Shown: positions 55,964 through 64,000 of the stretch, piece after piece | How the letters are laid out: the number at the start of each line of letters is the position of its first letter | How positions within the stretch are numbered: position 1 is the stretch's first letter | NCBI RefSeq assembly: GCF_024749165.1 | Contig: NZ_CP087190.1 | Coordinates: 1,882,001 to 1,946,000 of the forward strand | DNA length: 64,000 nt | Origin: Pseudomonas sp. B21-023 | Lineage (GTDB): Bacteria; Pseudomonadota; Gammaproteobacteria; Pseudomonadales; Pseudomonadaceae | Direction: 5' to 3' | Position numbers and translations under genes: made by a program | The notes under the pieces: model-generated | What the model was told of the DNA's origin: nothing | Database searches by the model: none | Seen by the model: the letters and a program-made list of their open reading frames with translations, nothing else

Positions 55964-56149
55964 TCAGCGCTCGAATTGTCGGGCCAGTGCGCAAGCCTGC
56001 TCGTGGCACTGGCGAAACCCCCTGACCCGACCCGTATCGCGTTCGGCGATGTGGTAGAAGGCGACACCGGCGGGAATGACGATATAGCGAGGGATATCAT
56101 GGCCGGAAATGTTACGTGCCTCTCGACGGGTTTCAGTGTTTTCGTGCAT
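55964..56149 (-). CDS. small hypothetical protein, 61 aa
   Basis: A basic soluble protein (ISGHDIPRYIVIPAGVAFYH, then GFRQCHEQACALARQFER). ATG 56149 has a good AGGAGAG site upstream; an in-frame ATG at 56251 could add 34 low-complexity residues but is less likely. No family recognised. It converges with the 65-residue gene. Confidence 0.6.
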   Translation of the reverse strand: MHENTETRREARNISGHDIPRYIVIPAGVAFYHIAERDTGRVRGFRQCHEQACALARQFER

Positions 56150-56463
56150 ATTCGCTCTCCTGTAATGCGCGACTGAAGGCCAGCATTCCTTTCTGGCGAA
56201 AGAACTGGTGCTGCTTGTCGCATCCTTTCCGGCATTTGTGCTGTCGGACATTACGTTTCCCTTTGCGGAATCGAGCCGAAGCTTACTTCGCATCGCCGGG
56301 CGGTGGCTGGGTGAACTGCTTCCTGGTTGCCCTTGCGCCGTTGTGCGTGGACGCTTTGTCGCTTGTTTCCACGGTCCTGCGGACCTTGACTAAAAAGTGC
56401 CTGTCACCTGACGCAACTTGTGTCCGTGGCGTGGCCGTTGCAATCGATGTGAGGAGCCCTTCA
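56150..56463. other. 314-nt region, no gene seen
   Basis: Between divergent small genes. The minus-strand frame of 56283-56552 has no plausible ribosome binding site and overlaps the start of the next gene. No repeat or hairpin of note. It must hold the promoters of the 56149 (minus) and 56464 (plus) genes. Confidence 0.5.
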
Positions 56464-56934
56464 TTGGCAGTCAGTACACTGGATACCCATGCGTTGTTCG
56501 CCCTGGGCGACTTGCGCGCACAGCTGGTCAAGCTGTTCCACGGGCGTTTCATCTATGTCACCGAGCAGAACCCGGAAGGCCTGTACATGGCCGAAATCGA
56601 CACCGAAGAAGCCATGGTGGTCGACGACAAGCAGCGCCTCGAATTGAAGGTGGGTGACCACTTCCGCGCCGCGGTCTTGCCCAGCCGCGAAGGCGGCAAG
56701 CTGGAATTGCGCTTTCGCGAGATCAAGCTGAACGTCTATGGCCAGGGCGACTACGCCTTCGTCTCGGTACCGGAAGGCGACGGTATCGTGTTCCGCGATG
56801 GGCATGGCGTGATGCTGGTGTTCGCTGCCCAGCAACAGGTGCAGGAAGGCCTGGGCAAACTGCTCAAGGCGGTGACCGGCAAGGTCGCCAAATGGCGCAA
56901 GGGCGAGTTGACCACCTTCAAGGCCAGCGAATGA
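56464..56934 (+). CDS. conserved hypothetical protein, TTG start
   Basis: A 156-residue soluble protein (STLDTHALFALGDLRAQLVK, then FIYVTEQNPEGLYMAEIDTE). The beta-strand pattern with FREIKLNVYGQGDYAFVSVP and a basic tail suggests a small regulatory or binding protein; family not recognised. TTG at 56464 is chosen because GAGGAG lies 7 nt upstream; the frame continues upstream to an ATG at 56116 without matching signals. It overlaps the next gene by 4 nt. Confidence 0.7.
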   Translation: MAVSTLDTHALFALGDLRAQLVKLFHGRFIYVTEQNPEGLYMAEIDTEEAMVVDDKQRLELKVGDHFRAAVLPSREGGKLELRFREIKLNVYGQGDYAFVSVPEGDGIVFRDGHGVMLVFAAQQQVQEGLGKLLKAVTGKVAKWRKGELTTFKASE

Positions 56935-57140
56935 TCGACGAGCCCACCGCGGGCTCGCGGGCCGACTTTCACCGCCTGCACCAGGCCCGTGCGGTGGAGG
57001 AGGCCGAGCGCCTGCTTGCGCGCCGAGAGGCGCTGCACGGCGGCTGGCTGGCCTGGGTCGCCGGCGAGCTCTATCGGATGAGCCCGCCGCCTTTTGCCGC
57101 CATGGTACGCCGCGAGTTGCAGCGCTTGAGCCAGGCATGA
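56931..57140 (+). CDS. small hypothetical protein coupled to the 156-aa gene
   Basis: A 69-residue mostly helical protein (FHRLHQARAVEEAERLLARR, then MVRRELQRLSQA). The ATG is inside the previous stop (ATGA), which indicates translational coupling and a linked role. It ends 3 nt from the convergent phaG gene. No family recognised. Confidence 0.68.
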   Translation: MIDEPTAGSRADFHRLHQARAVEEAERLLARREALHGGWLAWVAGELYRMSPPPFAAMVRRELQRLSQA

Positions 57141-57143
57141 GCC

Positions 57144-57509
57144 TCAGTTGCCGCGATCGCGCCCGCTGCTGACTTCCTCAGGTACGTTTTCACCCGAGGT
57201 GCGTTTGCGAAACAGCGCGGCCCTGGCCAACAGCAGCGTGGTCACCGGCACGGTGATCGACAGCAGGATCGGGATCAGCCACGCATGCAGCACCGGGCTC
57301 TGCTTGAGCACCGAGAAGTACAGCATCGAGGCCAACGCCACGCACCATGCGCCGATGGTCGAGGCCAGCGCGGGCGGGTGCATGCGCTGGAAAAAGTCCT
57401 GCAGACGGACCAGCCCGATGGCGCCGATCAGGGCGAACAGGCTGCCCAGCAGCAGCAGCGTGGACACCAGCAGTTCCAGCCAGAACGGCAGTTCGATAGC
57501 TTCGTTCAT
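57144..57509 (-). CDS. phaG: Mrp/Pha-type cation/proton antiporter subunit G
   Basis: A 121-residue subunit with three helices (LLVSTLLLLGSLFALIGAIG, LARAALFRKR after the last helix), matching MnhG/PhaG. The Mrp complex exchanges monovalent cations (Na+ or K+) for H+ across the inner membrane. It is the last gene of the operon, its start overlapping the phaF stop by 4 nt. Confidence 0.92.
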   Translation of the reverse strand: MNEAIELPFWLELLVSTLLLLGSLFALIGAIGLVRLQDFFQRMHPPALASTIGAWCVALASMLYFSVLKQSPVLHAWLIPILLSITVPVTTLLLARAALFRKRTSGENVPEEVSSGRDRGN

Positions 57510-57784
57510 TCGATCACCTCGCCACGCAGCAGGAACTTGGCCAGGGCGAACGAGCCGACGAAGCCGAACAGGGCGATCAGCAGCGCGCCCTCGAAGTAGG
57601 TGTCACTGGCGTAGCGAATGCCCAACACCAGCATCATCAGCATGCCCAGGATGTACAGGTAGTCCAGTGCCAGTACGCGGTCCTGGGCGGACGGGCCGCG
57701 GAACACCCGGATCAGTGCCAGGGCCATGGCAATGGCGAAGATGAACAGGCTGGTGAGGACGGCATAGGCAAGCAGGCCGCTCAT
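57506..57784 (-). CDS. phaF: Mrp/Pha-type antiporter subunit F
   Basis: A 92-residue subunit with three membrane helices (IFAIAMALALIRVFRGPSAQ, LALDYLYILGMLMMLVLGIR, YFEGALLIALFGFVGSFALA), matching MnhF/PhaF. ATGA overlaps on both sides keep translation in step. It is required for a complete Mrp complex. Confidence 0.92.
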   Translation of the reverse strand: MSGLLAYAVLTSLFIFAIAMALALIRVFRGPSAQDRVLALDYLYILGMLMMLVLGIRYASDTYFEGALLIALFGFVGSFALAKFLLRGEVIE

Positions 57785-58269
57785 TCGAAGATCTCCATCA
57801 GCGGACGTTCATAGGTGTGCTTGAAGTGCTCGATGAAGGCCGCTTCCTCTTCAAGATCGAACACGTGCAACAACAGTACGCTGCGATCCAGGGCCAGTTC
57901 CGACCAGATGGTTCCCGGCACCACGGTGGTTATCATCGACAGTGCCGCCAGACCGTGGGCGTCGCGCAGGTCCAGCGGAATATGCACGAATGCCGAGCGA
58001 GGCGGCGTGCTGCCGACGCGCAGCACGCCACGAGCCACCAACAGGTTGGAATGGATCACGTCGAGGCCCACTCGGCCAACCAGCTTGGCGATTGCCCAAG
58101 GGCGGCGCACATGGGCGTGCTGCGGGCGCAACGGCGCCATCAGGATAGGTGCGAGGATCCCCAGCGCGGCACCTAGCAGCAGGTTGCCCGGGCTGACCGA
58201 GAGGTTGAGCAGCAGCCACAGTGCCAACAGTGCGACGGACAGCAGTGGTGCGGGAAACAGTCGGCTCAT
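57781..58269 (-). CDS. phaE: Mrp/Pha-type antiporter subunit E
   Basis: A 162-residue subunit with two N-terminal helices (LSVALLALWLLLNLSVSPGN, then ALGILAPILMAPLRP) and a soluble tail carrying MITTVVPGTIWSELALDRSV and HVFDLEEEAAFIEHFK, the MnhE pattern. Overlaps by 4 nt with both neighbours. Confidence 0.92.
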   Translation of the reverse strand: MSRLFPAPLLSVALLALWLLLNLSVSPGNLLLGAALGILAPILMAPLRPQHAHVRRPWAIAKLVGRVGLDVIHSNLLVARGVLRVGSTPPRSAFVHIPLDLRDAHGLAALSMITTVVPGTIWSELALDRSVLLLHVFDLEEEAAFIEHFKHTYERPLMEIFE

Positions 58270-59945
58270 GGCTGCGCCTCCACGCTAAGGGTGGTCGGGC
58301 CGGGCAGTGGCCGGGTGGCCATCACCGCCTTGACGTAGGCCTCCGGCGTGCTCAGGCTCGCGGCGGTGTCCTGGGTGTAGCGCAGCAGCGGCTCAGCCTT
58401 GAGGCTGAGGAAGATGCACAGGCCCAGGAGAATGACGATAGGCACGCATTCATAGCGACGCAGCACCGGCGAGGGGCGTTCCTCAGGCTTCCAGAAGCGC
58501 TGGATGCCCACCCGGCCGAAGGCGATCAGCGAGGCCATGCCGGACAGCACCAACAGGGTGACCAGGGTCCAGCCCGCGACGCCCAGCGGCTGCTCCGGGC
58601 TGACGCCCATGCCTTGCGGGTTGAACAGCGCGCTGATCAGGTTGAGCTTGCCGATGAAGCCCGATAGGGGAGGCATGCCGATGATCAGCAGGGCGCAGGC
58701 GATGAAGGCAAGGCCCAGGAAGGCCATGGTCCAGGGAATGATCTGGCCGATCACCACCTGCTGCTCGTCGTCCAGGTTGATGCCCTTGGGCGGGTGCAGG
58801 GACTCCAGAGGCGAGGGCATTGCGCCTTCTTCATCCTCCAGCGGCGCCTCGTTGGCCGAGCGCGAACGCTCCACCAGCTCGGCCAGCAGGAACAGCGCGC
58901 ACAGGGCCAGGGTGGAGCTGGCCAGGTAGAACAGCGCGGCGCCGGTCAGGATCGGCTGGCCGAAACCGACGGCGGCCAGCAGTGTGCCGGCGGACACCAG
59001 GATGCTCAGCGCTGCCAGGCGCTCCAGGCGCTGCGCGGCGAGGATCGACACGGCCGCCACGGCAAGGGTCGCCAGGCCGCCATACACCAGCCAGTCCCCG
59101 CCGAAGAACGCCGAGGCGCCGGCCTGGCCGGAGAACAGCAGCGTCCACAGGCGCAGGATGGCGTACAACCCGACCTTGGTCATGATCGCGAACAGCGCGG
59201 CTACCGGCGCACTGGCCGACGAATACGCCGGTACCAGCCAGAAGTTCAACGGCCAGACCCCGGCCTTGGCCAGGAAGGCGACCGCCAGGATCGCCGCGCC
59301 GGCATGCAGCAGGCCGCGATCGGCTTCCGGCACCAGCGGCACTTTCAATGCCAGGTCGGCCATGTTCAGGGTGCCGGTCACGCCGTAGAGCATGGCCGCG
59401 CCCACCAGGAACAGCGAAGAGGCGAACAGGTTGATGGCGATGTAGTGCAGCCCGGCCTTGACCCGTGCCCGCCCCGAGCCATGCAGCAGCAGGCCGTACG
59501 AGGCCGCCAGCAGCACCTCGAAGAACACGAACAAGTTGAACAGGTCGGCCGTGAGGAAGGCGCCGTACAGACCCATCAGCTGGATCTGGAACAGCGCGTG
59601 GAAGCTGGCACCGGCACCGTCCCAGCGGGCCCGGGCGAACAGCAGGGCGCTCAGGCCGATTATACCTGTCAGCGTCAGCAGCAGCGCCGACAGGTGGTCG
59701 AGCACCAGGGCGATGCCGAACGGCGCCGGCCAGTTACCTGGCAGGTAGACGCCGATGGACTCGGCCTGGCCTTGGGTGCGCACCCACATCAGCAGGGTCA
59801 CGGCGATGCCCAGGCCGAGGGCGGTGGACAACAGGTTCAGGCGCGCCTTCAGCCAGCGGTGCTTCTCACCGATCAGCAGCATCAGCGCCGCGGTGAGCAG
59901 CGGCAGCAGGATCGGCGCAATGATCAGTTGGTTCATCCCGCTCAT
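58266..59945 (-). CDS. phaD: Mrp/Pha-type antiporter subunit D
   Basis: A 559-residue protein with about 14 helices, related to complex I NuoL/M/N-type antiporter subunits. The key lysines/glutamates of proton translocation are in context (FLAKAGVWPLNFWLVPAYSS, FAIMTKVGLYAILRLWTL). The loop SANEAPLEDEEGAMPSPLES is a Pseudomonas insertion. Overlap with phaC by 4 nt. Together with PhaAB it forms the ion path. Confidence 0.93.
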   Translation of the reverse strand: MSGMNQLIIAPILLPLLTAALMLLIGEKHRWLKARLNLLSTALGLGIAVTLLMWVRTQGQAESIGVYLPGNWPAPFGIALVLDHLSALLLTLTGIIGLSALLFARARWDGAGASFHALFQIQLMGLYGAFLTADLFNLFVFFEVLLAASYGLLLHGSGRARVKAGLHYIAINLFASSLFLVGAAMLYGVTGTLNMADLALKVPLVPEADRGLLHAGAAILAVAFLAKAGVWPLNFWLVPAYSSASAPVAALFAIMTKVGLYAILRLWTLLFSGQAGASAFFGGDWLVYGGLATLAVAAVSILAAQRLERLAALSILVSAGTLLAAVGFGQPILTGAALFYLASSTLALCALFLLAELVERSRSANEAPLEDEEGAMPSPLESLHPPKGINLDDEQQVVIGQIIPWTMAFLGLAFIACALLIIGMPPLSGFIGKLNLISALFNPQGMGVSPEQPLGVAGWTLVTLLVLSGMASLIAFGRVGIQRFWKPEERPSPVLRRYECVPIVILLGLCIFLSLKAEPLLRYTQDTAASLSTPEAYVKAVMATRPLPGPTTLSVEAQP

Positions 59946-60285
59946 TCGTCACGCTCCCGGCCATCGACGTGGTCGGTGCCGGTCAGGCCGCGCGAAGCCA
60001 GCAGCACCACCAGGAACAACGCGGTCATGGCGAAGCTGATGACAATGGCCGTCAGCACCAGCGCCTGGGGCAGCGGGTCGGTGTAGTGCAGCAAGTCGTG
60101 GGGCACGCCGTCCTTGATGATAGGCTCCTTGCCGATGAACAGGCTGCCCATGCTGAAGATGAACAGGTTGACGCCGTAGGACAGCAGGCACAGGCCCATG
60201 ATCACCTGGTAGGTACGCGGGCGCAGGATCAGCCAGACCCCCGAGGCGGCGAGGACACCGATGGCGACTGCTATGACTTCTTCCA

Positions 60286-60286
<1 letters not shown>
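59942..60286 (-). CDS. phaC: Mrp/Pha-type antiporter subunit C
   Basis: A 114-residue NuoK-like subunit with three helices (VIAVAIGVLAASGVWLIL, GLCLLSYGVNLFIFSMGSLF, LVLTAIVISFAMTALFLVVL). The stop overlaps phaD's start by 4 nt and its own ATG overlaps the phaAB stop by 1 nt. Not to be confused with the polyester synthase also called phaC. Confidence 0.92.
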
Positions 60287-63192
<2,906 letters not shown>

Positions 63193-63380
63193 AGCGTTCT
63201 GTTCTGAGAAGTTTGCCAAGGATCATACGTGCCGGGGGGGGATCACCAACACGCAAGCAGTTGCAGGATCGTACAAATGTGCTGTGACAAGCTGTTTTTT
63301 TATAACAGTTTTTTACAAAGCATAGCGGATGACAGCGTTGCCGTGGGGCTGCTTTGCAGCCCTGAGGATGCGCAGGAGGG

Positions 63381-64000
63381 CTACAATCCCGTCTCGCGCT
63401 GACGCGCGTCATCGTCCGGCAACGCCTCTGCCTCATCCTGGCGACGAATCTTCAGCTCGCTTACCACCACCGCCAGCACGATCAGCACCCCGCCGATCAA
63501 CGCCACGCCGGGCAGCCGCTCGCCGGCAACGCGCCCGACGATGCCGGCCCACACCGGCTCGCCCGCATAGATCAGCGTGGCGCGGGTCGGCGAGACCGAC
63601 TTCTGCGCCCAGTTCATCGCCACCTGGATCACCGCGCTCATGGCGCCCAGGCCCACCGCGCTGGCCAGCAGCAGCCATGAAAAATCGGGGAGCTGCTCCT
63701 GGGTGGGCACGATCATCAGGAACGACAGCGCCGAGGCGGTGGCCAACTGCACCACGGTGACCCGACGCACATCCACCTTGCCCGCATAGCGGCTGATCAG
63801 GATGATCTCGCCAGCGATCGCCACGGCGCTTACCAGCGTCACCAGCTCGCCTTCGCTGAAGTGCAGCGCGCCGCCCTCGGGGCCAGCCAGCAGCATCAGC
63901 CCGGCGAAGGCCAGGCCGATGCCCAGGCTCGGCATCAGGCCTGGGCGGCGGCCCAGCACCAGCCATTGCAGCAAGGGCACGAAGGGCACATAGAGCGCGG
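63381..64000 (-). CDS. EamA/DMT-family exporter, 5' part outside window
   Basis: The C-terminal 206 residues of a drug/metabolite transporter. Frame is open through base 64000, so the N-terminal half is missing. At least five or six helices are visible (GIGLAFAGLMLLAGP, LVTLVSAVAIAGEIILISRY, LVQLATASALSFLMIVPT as examples) with the EamA repeat block WAQKSVSPTRATLIYAGEPV. C-terminal tail is charged and cytoplasmic. Substrate unknown. The 188-nt gap to phaAB contains AT-rich ATAACAGTTTTTTAC and an AACAG/CTGTT hairpin that may terminate transcripts; phaAB's promoter must lie here. Confidence 0.85.
   Translation of the reverse strand, partial: ALYVPFVPLLQWLVLGRRPGLMPSLGIGLAFAGLMLLAGPEGGALHFSEGELVTLVSAVAIAGEIILISRYAGKVDVRRVTVVQLATASALSFLMIVPTQEQLPDFSWLLLASAVGLGAMSAVIQVAMNWAQKSVSPTRATLIYAGEPVWAGIVGRVAGERLPGVALIGGVLIVLAVVVSELKIRRQDEAEALPDDDARQRETGL

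Noticed and set aside
56283..56552. 89-codon minus-strand frame near the 156-aa gene start
   Set aside because: It overlaps the supported plus-strand gene and lacks a plausible ribosome binding site.

Overview
The window comes from a high-GC gamma-proteobacterium, almost certainly a Pseudomonas of the P. putida group. The evidence is family content and order: gloB / yafS-like methyltransferase / rnhA / dnaQ / ldcA, a cynR-cynTS cluster, phnWX beside a LysR-type gene, a fused phaAB Mrp-type antiporter operon, small Pseudomonas-only DUF3077 and DUF6124-like proteins, and the repeated GGGAGCCGGCTTGCCGGCGATG-type REP/BIME palindrome. No tRNA, rRNA, CRISPR array, intact transposase or phage gene was seen.

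Layout. 1-3310: end of kdpD plus kdpE (potassium sensing). 3329-4915: a membrane diguanylate cyclase. 5135-7421: lysA and a divergent LysR-type gene around a 26-nt palindrome. 7514-11338: small unknown protein, then the cyanate cluster cynR/cynT-cynS and a CodA/AtzC-like amidohydrolase. 11383-20262: accessory stretch holding an unknown 241-residue protein, a relic of an XRE regulator, an MFS transporter, an intact XRE/MmyB-like regulator, small membrane proteins (DUF2834-like and MAPEG), an AAA-type ATPase behind an inverted repeat, a GNAT acetyltransferase fused to an antitoxin-like DNA-binding tail, two small Pseudomonas proteins, a 180-nt cluster of inverted repeats and an AT-rich SH3-domain gene. 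20263-27617: yej-type oligopeptide ABC importer with two tandem binding proteins. 27796-34731: mltD, gloB, methyltransferase, rnhA, dnaQ, ldcA. 34715-38668: small unknown protein, chrR-type flavoreductase, phnX-phnW and their LysR-type neighbour.

38733-54606 is the most unusual part. An AraC-type gene is followed by a 1503-residue leucine-rich-repeat protein with a C-terminal NEL (bacterial E3 ubiquitin ligase) signature. Then comes a complete five-gene short/branched-chain acyl-CoA beta-oxidation operon, and on the opposite strand a 1517-residue toxin-like protein that shares a module with the NEL protein. 55015-57140: a two-cysteine DksA paralogue, a tiny relic of a chemotaxis receptor and four small genes. 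57144-63192: phaG-F-E-D-C-AB monovalent cation/proton antiporter operon with 4-nt gene overlaps. 63381-64000: 3' part of an EamA-type exporter running off the window.

Most genes are core metabolism or transport. The accessory signals concentrate in 10.1-20.2 kb and 39.8-56 kb. Functions are read from recognisable motifs by eye; no database search was run.
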